Source: an uncultured Lachnospiraceae bacterium
Lineage (GTDB): Bacteria > Bacillota > Clostridia > Lachnospirales > Lachnospiraceae
Assembly: GCA_905235845.1 (NCBI GenBank)
Contig: CAJONG010000002.1
Location: 1 to 47,515 of the forward strand
Reading direction: 5' to 3'
Length of the DNA: 47,515 nt
Made by a program: the position numbers and the translations under genes. Each line of letters begins with the position of its first letter. Within the stretch, counting starts at the first letter, position 1. This document shows positions 10,108-19,989 of the stretch, piece after piece. The notes under the pieces were generated by a model that ran no database searches, was not told the DNA's origin, and saw only the letters and a program-made list of their open reading frames with translations.

Positions 10108-11619
10108 ATGAAGAAAAAAGCGGTAATCAGTGGTATATGCGTATTACTTATTGCGATACTTACGGGAGTAGGTATCTATTTTGCGTTATCGCTATACAGT
10201 GGTATGGGGAATATCGTATACGGTATGGACATTCCGCATGTGATCGTTGTTGTGACTGTATATGCACTGATATCCAATACACTTGTTGAATATATGTATC
10301 AGGTCTGTGTGTTGGGAACTCCGGTGAGTGAAGGCCTTGCCAAGAAGAAACTCAAGACATTTATCATTGTCGGGATACTCATGACTATGTCATTGACATA
10401 TTATATACAGACTCTGGTGGCAAGAGTACTGACATCGCCTGAACATATTGATGGCTTTTTCAGGCTTGGTCTTACCCTTGTCATGGGTCTTATAAGTGCT
10501 CTTTCTCTTCTTGTTATATATCTCATTTTTTTTAAGAATATCAAAGTGCCTGTAATAAGCAGAGTATCTGAGGAGAAGATAGATAATAACGCTTTCATTG
10601 ACGGATTGGGTAAGAGATTCGGGAGAGATAATAAAAGGGTGACGCCCGAACAGGTTGTATTCAGGTATCTGAGACATGACATCAATATAATATCCGTGGG
10701 ATTTATCTTCTGGGCGGGGATAGGAAGGGATATTGATTATGGGAATTCGATCATCGGATATATAATAAGGGGTGAATGGGAGAAGGGCAGTAATATCTTT
10801 GCCATAACCACCTGCATATTTGTTCTGTGCATTTCTTCTACAATTTCATCTGTAATCATGTATATCTCCGATGCATTGATGCTCACATTTGATTCCCGTG
10901 GCGAGACCATCGGAAGAATGGTAATGAGCCTTATTAAGTATATGATGATCCTCATTGCCATATTCTTATGCCTGTCAATACTCGGATTCAATACAGGAAC
11001 CCTTGTGGCTTCTGCCGGAGTACTATCTCTTGTGGTAGGTCTCGGTGCCAAGGAGCTTATAAGTGATATCATAGCAGGACTATTTATCATAATAGAGGGT
11101 GAATTCAGGGTGGGTGATATAATCACCATAGGAAATTTCAGGGGGACGGTGACGGAGATAGGAGTCAGGACGACTAAGCTGGTAGATGGCATCGGGAATG
11201 TGAAGATAATCAATAATAGTCAGATAACAGATGTTATCAACATGACAAGGAATTATTCCTTCGCTAATTGCGATGTGGGAATAGGATATGATGAGGATCT
11301 TGAGAGGGTAGAGATTATACTTGACAGGGAACTTCCGCTTGTGGCGGACAGAATAAAGGAGATTAAGGGCGGACCCTACTACAGAGGGGTATCAGAGCTT
11401 GGTGAGAGCAGTGTGGTACTAAGGATATCCGCTGAATGTATTGAAGCAGACAGGATACAGCTTGAGAGGGATCTTAACAGGGAACTCAAGCTGATATTTG
11501 ACAGGAACGGGATTATTATTCCTTATCCGCAGATCGTCATCAATGAAACAATGAAGACCGTGCCGGAAGAGGGGATGACGACCGGTATACAGGAATCGGG
11601 GACAGAAGAGCGTGAGTGA
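10108..11619 (+). CDS. MscS family mechanosensitive ion channel
   Basis: TM segments, then AGVLSLVVGLGAKELISDIIAGLFIIIEGEFRVGDIITIGNFRGTVTEIGVRTTKL. Confidence 0.92.
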   Translation: MKKKAVISGICVLLIAILTGVGIYFALSLYSGMGNIVYGMDIPHVIVVVTVYALISNTLVEYMYQVCVLGTPVSEGLAKKKLKTFIIVGILMTMSLTYYIQTLVARVLTSPEHIDGFFRLGLTLVMGLISALSLLVIYLIFFKNIKVPVISRVSEEKIDNNAFIDGLGKRFGRDNKRVTPEQVVFRYLRHDINIISVGFIFWAGIGRDIDYGNSIIGYIIRGEWEKGSNIFAITTCIFVLCISSTISSVIMYISDALMLTFDSRGETIGRMVMSLIKYMMILIAIFLCLSILGFNTGTLVASAGVLSLVVGLGAKELISDIIAGLFIIIEGEFRVGDIITIGNFRGTVTEIGVRTTKLVDGIGNVKIINNSQITDVINMTRNYSFANCDVGIGYDEDLERVEIILDRELPLVADRIKEIKGGPYYRGVSELGESSVVLRISAECIEADRIQLERDLNRELKLIFDRNGIIIPYPQIVINETMKTVPEEGMTTGIQESGTEERE

Positions 11620-12340
11620 TTCGGATAACGGAATAAGACTTAATAAATACATTGCTGAATGCGGCGTATGTTCAAGGAGAGAGGCTGATAGGCTTATAGA
11701 TGAGGGCAAGGTAAGGATTAACGGCGCTGTGGGCATCACCGGACAAAGAGTCAGGTCCGGTGATGTGGTTGAATATAATGGCAGGACTATCCGTCCTATT
11801 AAGGATAAGATCGTGCTTGCATACAATAAACCTGTAGGAGTCACCTGTACAGAGAGGGATGAGCATGCAGGACTTTCCCTTAAGGATGTTATAGATTATC
11901 CTGTAAGACTCACTTATGCCGGCAGGCTTGATAGGGACAGTAACGGACTGTTGTTGCTTACTAACGACGGAGAACTTATCGAAGCTTTGATGCGCGGTTC
12001 TAACGGGCATGAGAAGGAGTATGTGGTAAAGGTTGATAAAAGGATAGACGAAGGCATAAAGAACCGACTTGAAAAGGGTATATATCTAAAGGATCTGAAT
12101 GTAACGACAAGGCCGTGCAGAGTTGAGATATTAAGTGACCATAAGTTCTCCATAACCATCACTCAGGGACTTAACAGGCAGATAAGGAGAATGTGCGAAG
12201 CGCTCGGTCTTAAGGTGGAGAAGCTTACGAGGATAAGGGTGGGCTGTGTAGAGCTTGGGAATCTTACCTCGGGTGAATACAGGGAGATAACATCAAAAGA
12301 GATGAATGAACTGTATAAAATGGTCGGGGTTCAGTCATAA
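11612..12340 (+). CDS. RsuA/RluB/RluF-family pseudouridine synthase
   Basis: S4 domain RLNKYIAECGVCSRREADRLIDEGKVRING; catalytic GRLDRDSNGLLLLTNDGEL; QGLNRQIRRMCEALG. Confidence 0.93.
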   Translation: MSDSDNGIRLNKYIAECGVCSRREADRLIDEGKVRINGAVGITGQRVRSGDVVEYNGRTIRPIKDKIVLAYNKPVGVTCTERDEHAGLSLKDVIDYPVRLTYAGRLDRDSNGLLLLTNDGELIEALMRGSNGHEKEYVVKVDKRIDEGIKNRLEKGIYLKDLNVTTRPCRVEILSDHKFSITITQGLNRQIRRMCEALGLKVEKLTRIRVGCVELGNLTSGEYREITSKEMNELYKMVGVQS

Positions 12341-12418
12341 AGTTAATTCAGGAATTAATTACTGTGCATTTATTACGTAAAATAAGAGCCGTTATTTTTC
12401 GGATGCAGGGTGTGAACT

Positions 12419-14374
12419 ATGGATAGAATGCGCGAGCTTATAGATAAACTTAATGAGGCTTCCAAAGCATATTATGCTCAGGACAGGGAGATCATGAGCA
12501 ACTACGAGTATGATGCTCTGTATGATGAACTTGTAAAACTCGAAAAGGATACGGGTATCACCATGTCTGATTCTCCGACCGTCAATGTGGGCTATGAGTC
12601 GGTGGATGAGCTTCCCAAGGAGAGACATGCAGTTCCGATGCTTTCTCTTAATAAGACCAAGGACAGAGAGGAACTTAGGTCATGGCTCGGAGATATGGCG
12701 GGACTTCTTAGCTGGAAGCTTGACGGGCTTACTATTGTGCTTACATATGAGAATGGTGAGCTTAGTAAGGCTGTGACCAGAGGTAATGGCGAGATCGGAG
12801 AAGTTATCACGGCCAATGCCAGGGTATTTAGGAATATACCCCATAAGATATCCTTTACGGGACGAATGGTACTAAGAGGCGAAGCTGTGATAAAATACTC
12901 TGATTTTGAGAAGATTAACGCAGGGATCGAGGATGTGGATGCCAAGTATAAGAACCCGAGAAATCTTTGTTCCGGTTCTGTAAGGCAGCTTAACAATGAG
13001 ATCACGGCTAAGAGGAATGTGTATTTCTATGCATTTAGCCTTGTGGAAGCACAGAATAAGGATTTTGCATATCGCAAGGAACAGTTTGAGTTCCTTAAGG
13101 GGCTTGGATTCGATGTGGTAGAATACCATGAAGTAGATAAGACATCGATAAGGGGCGTTATAGAAGATTTTGCAGCTAAGATCACGGACTATGATGTACC
13201 ATCAGATGGTCTGGTGCTCACATATGACGACATAGCATATGGAAGGAGTCTCGGAAGAACTGCTAAGTTCCCAAGGGATTCCATAGCATTCAAGTGGCAG
13301 GATGAGATAAAAGAGACAGTACTTAGGGAGATTGAGTGGAGCCCGAGCAGGACAGGGCTTATCAATCCGGTAGCGATATTTGATCCCGTGGAACTTGAAG
13401 GGACGACCGTAAGCCGCGCCAGTGTCCATAACATAAGTATTGTAAAAGGACTAAAGCTTGGCATAGGCGACAGGATAACTGTATATAAGGCCAATATGAT
13501 CATCCCGCAGATCGCCGAGAACCTGACGGGCAGCGATAACCTTCAGATTCCCACGGAGTGTCCGTGCTGCGGTGGTAAGACCGAGATAAGGAGTATAGCC
13601 GAGGCGGAATCGCTGTACTGTACGAATGCGGAATGTCCGGCCAAGAAGCTTAAGTCTTTTGCACTTTTCGTGAGCAGGGATGCGATGAATATAGACGGAA
13701 TGAGCGAAGCGACGCTTGAGAAGTTCATAGGTGCGGGCATACTTAAGTCGCTCACGGATCTGTATCATATGGACCGATATGAGCTTAAAATAGTCGAGAT
13801 GGAGGGCTTCGGACAGAAGTCTTATGATAATCTGATAGGTTCTGTTGAGACTTCGAGAAATACCAATCTGGCAAGGCTCATATACGGGCTGGGTATTCCG
13901 GGAATAGGAGTGGCCAACGCAAGGATGTTAAGCCGCTACTATGACAATGATATGGACAGGATAATGAATGCGACGGCTGATGAACTGGCATCAATTGACG
14001 GGATCGGCGATGTGATGGCGAGTGCCATAGTCGCATATATGGACGATGAAACCAACAGGTCGCTCATTAATGCTCTGCGCTCTGAACTTAGTTTTACTGA
14101 GGTGGCTGTAGACAACAGCAATGAGAGCATATCCGGCAAGACCTTTGTCATAACCGGTTCGTTGTCACATTTTGCCAACAGAGATGAGCTTAAGGCAAGG
14201 ATCGAGAATCTGGGCGGAAAGGTCGCCGGAAGTGTGAGTAAGAATACAACGGCGCTCATCAACAATGATGTAACATCCAATTCGTCGAAGAACAAAAAGG
14301 CTAAAGAATTAAATGTAGATATAATTTCGGAAGAAGAATTCATAAGAGATTATCTGGGAGAGGAGACAGGCTAA
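12419..14374 (+). CDS. ligA: NAD-dependent DNA ligase
   Basis: SWKLDGLTIVLTYENGEL active-site Lys motif, Cys4 zinc CPCCGGKTEI..LYCTNAECPAKK, C-terminal BRCT. Confidence 0.96.
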   Translation: MDRMRELIDKLNEASKAYYAQDREIMSNYEYDALYDELVKLEKDTGITMSDSPTVNVGYESVDELPKERHAVPMLSLNKTKDREELRSWLGDMAGLLSWKLDGLTIVLTYENGELSKAVTRGNGEIGEVITANARVFRNIPHKISFTGRMVLRGEAVIKYSDFEKINAGIEDVDAKYKNPRNLCSGSVRQLNNEITAKRNVYFYAFSLVEAQNKDFAYRKEQFEFLKGLGFDVVEYHEVDKTSIRGVIEDFAAKITDYDVPSDGLVLTYDDIAYGRSLGRTAKFPRDSIAFKWQDEIKETVLREIEWSPSRTGLINPVAIFDPVELEGTTVSRASVHNISIVKGLKLGIGDRITVYKANMIIPQIAENLTGSDNLQIPTECPCCGGKTEIRSIAEAESLYCTNAECPAKKLKSFALFVSRDAMNIDGMSEATLEKFIGAGILKSLTDLYHMDRYELKIVEMEGFGQKSYDNLIGSVETSRNTNLARLIYGLGIPGIGVANARMLSRYYDNDMDRIMNATADELASIDGIGDVMASAIVAYMDDETNRSLINALRSELSFTEVAVDNSNESISGKTFVITGSLSHFANRDELKARIENLGGKVAGSVSKNTTALINNDVTSNSSKNKKAKELNVDIISEEEFIRDYLGEETG

Positions 14375-14375
14375 G

Positions 14376-15344
14376 ATGCCTATAAGGATCAAAGACTCGC
14401 TGCCTGCGCAGGCGATACTTGAAGAAGAGAATATATTCGTGATGACGGAGTTCCGTGCGATGCACCAGGATATCCGTCCGCTTGAGGTGCTGATACTTAA
14501 CCTCATGCCCAATAAGGAAGTGACGGAGACGCAGATACTGCGCAAGCTCTCGAACAGCCCGCTGCAGTGTAATGTAGAGCTGTTGCAGACGGCCAGCTAT
14601 ACGCCGACGCATGTGGATTCGAGCCATCTGGAGTCGTTCTATACGACTTTTGATCAGATAAAGGATCGGAAGTTTGACGGGATGATCATCACAGGCGCGC
14701 CGCTTGCATACGTGGAGTATGAGGATGTGACTTACTGGAAAGAGCTCTGTACCATCATGGATTGGGCCAAGGTGCATGTACACTGCACGTTCTTCCTGTG
14801 CTGGGGGGCTTTTGCGGGGCTCTATCACCATTTCGGTATCCACCATAAGTTCTATGATAAGAAGCTCTCCGGTATATATGCACATAGGGTACTTAAGCCC
14901 ACATCACCATTGTTCCGTGGCTTTGATGATGTCTTCTATGCGCCTCATTCGCGCGAGATCTATGTGGACGGTGCGGATGTTGAGAAGATACATGAACTGG
15001 AGATCATGGCAGATTCGGATGATGCAGGTATAACCATATTAAAAACCGAGGATTCTAAGATGTTCTTCGTATTCTGTCATCTCGAATACGATGCGAACAC
15101 ATTATCAGATGAGTACTTCAGAGACTTAGGCAAGGGAATGAATCCGGAGATCCCTAAGAATTACTTCCCCGGTGATGATCCCTCCAAGTACCCCGTTGTC
15201 AACTGGCGTTCTGCGGGCCAGTTATTCTATACGAACTGGCTTAATTATTATGTGTATCAGTCAACCCCGTATGACGTTGCGAAGATCGGCGAGGATGTAG
15301 ATATCGACAAGGCTGAAGATGTGGAGTATGGGATGTATATCTGA
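14376..15344 (+). CDS. metA: Homoserine O-acyltransferase (MetA)
   Basis: MPIRIKDSLPAQAILEEENIFVMTE, LNLMPNKEVTETQILRKLSNSPLQ, FFLCWGAFAGLYHHFGI. Confidence 0.96.
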   Translation: MPIRIKDSLPAQAILEEENIFVMTEFRAMHQDIRPLEVLILNLMPNKEVTETQILRKLSNSPLQCNVELLQTASYTPTHVDSSHLESFYTTFDQIKDRKFDGMIITGAPLAYVEYEDVTYWKELCTIMDWAKVHVHCTFFLCWGAFAGLYHHFGIHHKFYDKKLSGIYAHRVLKPTSPLFRGFDDVFYAPHSREIYVDGADVEKIHELEIMADSDDAGITILKTEDSKMFFVFCHLEYDANTLSDEYFRDLGKGMNPEIPKNYFPGDDPSKYPVVNWRSAGQLFYTNWLNYYVYQSTPYDVAKIGEDVDIDKAEDVEYGMYI

Positions 15345-15398
15345 TCCTTTACAAAAAGATTTAAAAGATTATAATGCCGTATTAAAAGGAAGCTCAAC

Positions 15399-17378
15399 AT
15401 GTCGAACGAGAATTCGTTTCAAAAGAAGTTTTTAAAAGATGACACTGTTTCAACAACACCGGTTTATGAGATATATGCAAGTGCGGCTCGTAGACTATGG
15501 GATCAATATTATTCTACATACGATTTACGTCCTAGAAGTATCGCAAAGGTGTCTGACGGAACAAATCGCTCGGTGAATTTTTATAAGGATAATAAGCATA
15601 TTCTGGAGATTGCTATAGGCAAAACAACCACACTGTATGTTTTAGATGATTATTTAAGAAGTAAAATACGTATTGATTATAATCAAGATCCGTCAGGACG
15701 ATATAGGCATACATTTAATACTTTTGAGGAATGCTTTGATGTAATTAATAGTGTATTGGAGAATGATGTAAAAGATAAAACTATTGAGAGGATAAGCATA
15801 ACTAGATCTAAGCTATTTGTTGCTTCGGATATGAATAACGATATGTTGGCGCAAGTTAAGGTGCTTAGAGATGAGTATAGTCAAATAGAGATATCGAATA
15901 TAGATCAGACGGGTGTCAAACAATGGAGAGCAGCATACTTTTATGATAAAAATGTGCAACGCAGGAATAATCAATTGATAGAAGTATGGTATGAAAAGCG
16001 TAATGATAGAGTGGTGTTTGTCATTGCCAAGTCACTGATGACATCAGATGAAATAATAGAATCAGACAAGAATAAACGTGCTACAGTTAATCGCGGAAGG
16101 CTATATAGATATAATTTATCACATGAAGACCTTCTTTCCTTTATCCGGGAGAAACTCGACTTATATTGCAAAGGAGATAGTAACAGTATTTCTAAATTAT
16201 CGAATATAGAAGAAATTTCTGGGGGATTATATAATATACAGCTAAGTAAAGCAGGATTAGATATAAAAGATAACTGGAAGGGAGATCCCAGAGACCGCTT
16301 TATTAAACTATTTGCACCATTAACTGATGGTTCAGAATATTATTTTAAGCGCAATACAACGGACTCTAGCGGTAAACTGTTAGAGCTATATAGAAATGGT
16401 GAGAGCAAGAGAGTAATGCTGTTTAAAGGCAAGCAGGATATGACCATTGGCGTTGCCTTTAATGGTGATTTCTATAACTATATAAAGCAGACAGTAGATC
16501 TGCCCGAAAATCAGAAGTCATATAGAACTCAACCTCACATGGATCTGTCATTGACAAAATTGTGGAATGTTGTATGTGCCGCTACAAGTAAAAGGCAGTA
16601 TATTGTTAATGCCGATGAATTGCCTGTTAAAGTTGAATCCGAGAGGGCTACGGTAATAAAACCGGTTAAAGAACAAGAGTCTCCGTTGGTAAAATACTCT
16701 TTTGTCAAGATGATAGATACCGAAAAGAGGGTTGCAGTTGTTAAATCATCTAAAGATGGGAAGAATTATGTCCGTAAAGAGTATGATCAGTATAATCTCA
16801 ACATATTTGAAAGGCTTAAAAAGGCGGATATTAAGGGAATCCCTCATATCTATGAATGCATAAAAGACAATGGTGTCTTGGTCACTATAGAGGAATTCAT
16901 AAGTGGTAGGAATATTGATGAAGTAATTGAACAGGAAGGCGTATTCGATGAGGAGGAAATGCTTCATATTGCTTTGAAACTGTGCGATATATTGGAGGAA
17001 CTTCACAAATTAGATCCTCCAATGATTCACAGGGACATTAAACCATCGAATATTATGCTTAAGAAAACAGGGGAAGTTGTCCTTATAGACTTTAACGCGT
17101 CTAGGGAGTTTAAGGAGGGATATTCACAGGATACAGTTCTTCTTGGTACTAAGAATTTTGCGTCACCGGAACAATTAATGGGTTTTGGTGACTCTGATGC
17201 AAGAACCGACATTTTTGGATTTGGTGCAACTATGAGTTATATAATGACGAAAATGCCGATTAATCAGATGGTTGCTCCCGGTAGATATAGTCAGGTATTC
17301 ACAAAATGTACCCGAATGGATAAGAAGGACAGATATCAAAGTGTATCTGAATTGAGAGAGGCGCTACTTAACACCTAA
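15399..17378 (+). CDS. Serine/threonine protein kinase with about 460-aa uncharacterised N-terminal region
   Basis: C-terminal kinase motifs: MIHRDIKPSNIML, VVLIDFNASREF, LLGTKNFASPEQ, DARTDIFGFGATM. N-terminus not recognised. Confidence 0.9.
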   Translation: MSNENSFQKKFLKDDTVSTTPVYEIYASAARRLWDQYYSTYDLRPRSIAKVSDGTNRSVNFYKDNKHILEIAIGKTTTLYVLDDYLRSKIRIDYNQDPSGRYRHTFNTFEECFDVINSVLENDVKDKTIERISITRSKLFVASDMNNDMLAQVKVLRDEYSQIEISNIDQTGVKQWRAAYFYDKNVQRRNNQLIEVWYEKRNDRVVFVIAKSLMTSDEIIESDKNKRATVNRGRLYRYNLSHEDLLSFIREKLDLYCKGDSNSISKLSNIEEISGGLYNIQLSKAGLDIKDNWKGDPRDRFIKLFAPLTDGSEYYFKRNTTDSSGKLLELYRNGESKRVMLFKGKQDMTIGVAFNGDFYNYIKQTVDLPENQKSYRTQPHMDLSLTKLWNVVCAATSKRQYIVNADELPVKVESERATVIKPVKEQESPLVKYSFVKMIDTEKRVAVVKSSKDGKNYVRKEYDQYNLNIFERLKKADIKGIPHIYECIKDNGVLVTIEEFISGRNIDEVIEQEGVFDEEEMLHIALKLCDILEELHKLDPPMIHRDIKPSNIMLKKTGEVVLIDFNASREFKEGYSQDTVLLGTKNFASPEQLMGFGDSDARTDIFGFGATMSYIMTKMPINQMVAPGRYSQVFTKCTRMDKKDRYQSVSELREALLNT

Positions 17379-17827
17379 TTATCATTTTTGCTAGTCTGAA
17401 GAGGTTCCACTCCGTTGTCAGATAGATATATATTGACATCAGCGATAGAGGGGAAATTTTCTATATTATTGAAAATATATATTATGAATGTATCCCGGCG
17501 TCTTCTGGGATACAGCTCATCGTTGCCTGAATATGCCAATGCGTGTTCAACATCTTTAAGGCTCATATGAGCGCCATAGCACAGTGCAAAGATTTTATCA
17601 CGACTTCCCTTTTTCTTGCCAGTAATAATGTCATTTGCTGTGCTTTTAGAAACATTGGCATTACGGGTTATCTCGGCCGCTGTTAATCCGGGATGATTAT
17701 AGATATATTCACTAAAAAAATCAGAAATAGTCTTACCGGATTCGATAACATCCTCAAGATCCTTTGGAGTGGCACCATCGTTGATCATATCCCATATGTT
17801 TTTTGTAGATAGTTCTCTTTTGCTCAA
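17375..17827 (-). CDS. Helix-turn-helix (XRE-like) regulator, tail-to-tail with kinase
   Basis: HTH LTAAEITRNANVSKSTANDIITGKKKGSRDKIFALCYG; stop codon overlaps kinase stop; SD on minus strand before ATG. Confidence 0.82.
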   Translation of the reverse strand: MSKRELSTKNIWDMINDGATPKDLEDVIESGKTISDFFSEYIYNHPGLTAAEITRNANVSKSTANDIITGKKKGSRDKIFALCYGAHMSLKDVEHALAYSGNDELYPRRRRDTFIIYIFNNIENFPSIADVNIYLSDNGVEPLQTSKNDN

Positions 17828-17888
17828 AATAGCCTCCTAATATACTCTAATAACTATATTATAGCGGAATCTTCAACCGATTGCTACT

Positions 17889-17905
17889 GTCCGCTAGTAG
17901 CGGAC
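17889..17905. promoter_or_regulatory. Palindromic operator candidate in divergent intergenic region
   Basis: GTCCGCTA-G-TAGCGGAC perfect inverted repeat; extra TAGCGGA half-site at 17862-17868. Confidence 0.6.
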
Positions 17906-17986
17906 CAATTATAGAAATAATAGTTGTATCATTCAGATAAAGCTAATAGCTAATAGCAAAAAGCAACGGACTGGAGGTGATACTAA

Positions 17987-18214
17987 TTGACACAAGAAGA
18001 TTTGGCCAAAATTCTTAGACAAAGATATGATTGCGCAAAACGCAATGAATCGGCAATGCAAGTCCATCTGTTTGGGATTGAATATGGAGAAGAAATCAAG
18101 CAGGGAGAATACAAGATCTCGGATATAGTTGCATTGGCTGGTTTGGATAAAGGATATGTTTCTGAGGTAAGCAAGGGTGTTAAGTTATCAACAGTTGTTG
18201 AGAGAAAACGATAA
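17987..18214 (+). CDS. Small HTH-like domain protein
   Basis: TTG start after GGAGGTGAT; LAKILRQRYDCAKRNESAMQVHLFGIEYGEEI..YKISDIVALAGLDKGYVSEVSKGVKLS resembles small HTH-like proteins common in Firmicutes accessory regions. Confidence 0.7.
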   Translation: MTQEDLAKILRQRYDCAKRNESAMQVHLFGIEYGEEIKQGEYKISDIVALAGLDKGYVSEVSKGVKLSTVVERKR

Positions 18215-18244
18215 GTGGGATTATTTGGATGGAGGATTAGAATT

Positions 18245-18538
18245 ATGTACGATATCAGGGAAGAACTTATGCAAAAAATGGTTAAGGAATTAAAGGTTGA
18301 GCAGCCTAATTATGAGATTATGTCAGATGAAGAGTATTATAACTCTGATTATGGACTAAGGCGTAGACAAAGGAATCAGACATGCTCAAACGTTGTATAT
18401 ATGCATTTCTTGGTTCCAGGTGTAGCAAAGAATCTGTTTGGTGCATATTTCCACAAGAAGGATATAGCAGTCGCAGTTCCGATGGACTTTGAGGCATTCA
18501 CAACTAAACTTAATATCGAGCGAACCCTAAAATTTTGA
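18245..18538 (+). CDS. Hypothetical protein
   Basis: 98 aa from ATG 18245 after GGAGG; lies between HTH-like and DUF2130 genes. Confidence 0.6.
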   Translation: MYDIREELMQKMVKELKVEQPNYEIMSDEEYYNSDYGLRRRQRNQTCSNVVYMHFLVPGVAKNLFGAYFHKKDIAVAVPMDFEAFTTKLNIERTLKF

Positions 18539-18559
18539 TTGTTTGTGTGGAGGTTTATT

Positions 18560-19783
18560 ATGGCAGAACTAAAATGTCCCCATTGTGGACAGGCTTTTAC
18601 GGTTGATGGTACGGAACTTAGTTCTATTGTTAAGCAGATCCGTGATGCTGAATTTGAACGAGATTTACAAGTTAGAGTGGATGAACTCAAGGGACACTTG
18701 AACAGCTTGCATGAATCTGAACTTAAAAGCGCACTTGCAGAAGCAGAGGTGGCTAAGAACGATAAGTTTGAAAAAGAAAAAGAGAAATTTAGCAAGGACA
18801 TGCAGAAACTAGAAGCTGATAAGACCAAGCTTGAAGCAAAGATCCAGAAGCTTGAGGCGGCTCTTGACAGCAGTGAGGATAAGAAACAGATTGCGGTGAT
18901 GGAAGCCGTGAAGGAGGCTGAGGATAAGACGCATGACCTTGAGAAAGATCTTCTGAATGAGAAAGAGAATACCAAGGTTCTCTTGGCTGAAAAAGATGCG
19001 CAGATTGAATTTTATAGAGATCTTAAGGCTAAGATGTCTACAAAGATGGTAGGCGAGACTCTGGAGCAACACTGTGAGATTCAGTTTAATCAAATCCGAG
19101 CAACGGCATTTAAGAATGCTTATTTTGAGAAGGACAATGATGCCCGTACCGGTAGCAAGGGCGACTACATCTTCCGCGAAGAGGATGAGTACGGTAACGA
19201 GATTGTATCTATCATGTTCGAGATGAAGAACGAGAGTGATACGACGGCTACCAAGCATAAGAATGAGGACTTCTTTAAGGAACTGGATAAGGACAGGAGA
19301 GAGAAGAATTGTGAATATGCTGTTCTTGTGACCCTGCTTGAATCGGACAGTGAACTATATAATGGCGGTATAGTGGATGTGTCGTATAAGTACGACAAGA
19401 TGTATGTAGTTCGGCCGCAGTGTTTTATACCGATTATCACACTGCTCCGTAATGCGGCTCTCAATGCCCTTTCATACAAACAAGAACTTGCTGAAGTTCG
19501 GAGTCAGGATATCGATATCTCTAACTTTGAGGATTCATTGCTTAAGTTCAAGGATGATTTCGGTAAGAACTATAGTCTTGCCCATAGCCATTTTGATAAG
19601 GCGATAGACGAGATTGATAAGACAATTCAGCATTTAGAGAAAGTAAAGGCAGAACTTCAGGGATCAGATAGGCAACTTCGTATTGCAACTGGAAAGGTTG
19701 AAGATGTTTCAGTTAAGAAACTGACTAAGGACAACCCCACGATGCAGGCAAAGTTTGAAGAATTGAAGAAGAAAAAACATTAA
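18560..19783 (+). CDS. DUF2130 family protein (coiled coil plus PD-(D/E)XK-like core)
   Basis: N-terminal CPHCGQAF, long coiled coil, MVGETLEQHCEIQFNQIRATAFKNAYFEKDNDARTGSKGDYIFRE..IMFEMKNESDTTATKHKNEDFFKELDKDRREKNCEYAVLVTLLE. Confidence 0.9.
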   Translation: MAELKCPHCGQAFTVDGTELSSIVKQIRDAEFERDLQVRVDELKGHLNSLHESELKSALAEAEVAKNDKFEKEKEKFSKDMQKLEADKTKLEAKIQKLEAALDSSEDKKQIAVMEAVKEAEDKTHDLEKDLLNEKENTKVLLAEKDAQIEFYRDLKAKMSTKMVGETLEQHCEIQFNQIRATAFKNAYFEKDNDARTGSKGDYIFREEDEYGNEIVSIMFEMKNESDTTATKHKNEDFFKELDKDRREKNCEYAVLVTLLESDSELYNGGIVDVSYKYDKMYVVRPQCFIPIITLLRNAALNALSYKQELAEVRSQDIDISNFEDSLLKFKDDFGKNYSLAHSHFDKAIDEIDKTIQHLEKVKAELQGSDRQLRIATGKVEDVSVKKLTKDNPTMQAKFEELKKKKH

Positions 19784-19837
19784 TTGGTGCAAGGAGTGCA
19801 ATTGCGGCTATAGGGATGGACGATTTGAGTACACATT

Positions 19838-19869
19838 GAGGGAGACTTGACTGGTCGCCCTCTTTTTTT
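19838..19869 (+). terminator. Rho-independent terminator
   Basis: GAGGGAGACTTGACTGGTCGCCCTCTTTTTTT (one internal mismatch). Confidence 0.75.
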
Positions 19870-19877
19870 ATGTTCAA

Positions 19878-19932
19878 ATTTACTCATTGAGTGAGGAAGA
19901 ATAATGTGATGGCATATACTCAATGAGTAAAT
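19878..19932. repeat. 15-bp perfect inverted repeat upstream of brnT
   Basis: ATTTACTCATTGAGT (19878-19892) and ACTCAATGAGTAAAT (19918-19932), 25-bp spacer. Confidence 0.9.
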
Positions 19933-19989
19933 GTGCCTCCGATGATTGTAAATACATTATAATTATAGTATAATTATAGAAAGAATCTT

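Noticed and set aside
9981-10289. ORF with duplicated MKASQGWRAPKNYGI
   Set aside because: Simply a translation of the 44-bp DNA direct repeat and the antisense frame of the MscS start; no ribosome binding site.
19878-19932. Inverted repeat as a MITE or IS end pair
   Set aside because: Only 25 bp lies between the arms and it sits over the brnTA promoter; an operator is simpler, though a MITE remnant is not excluded.
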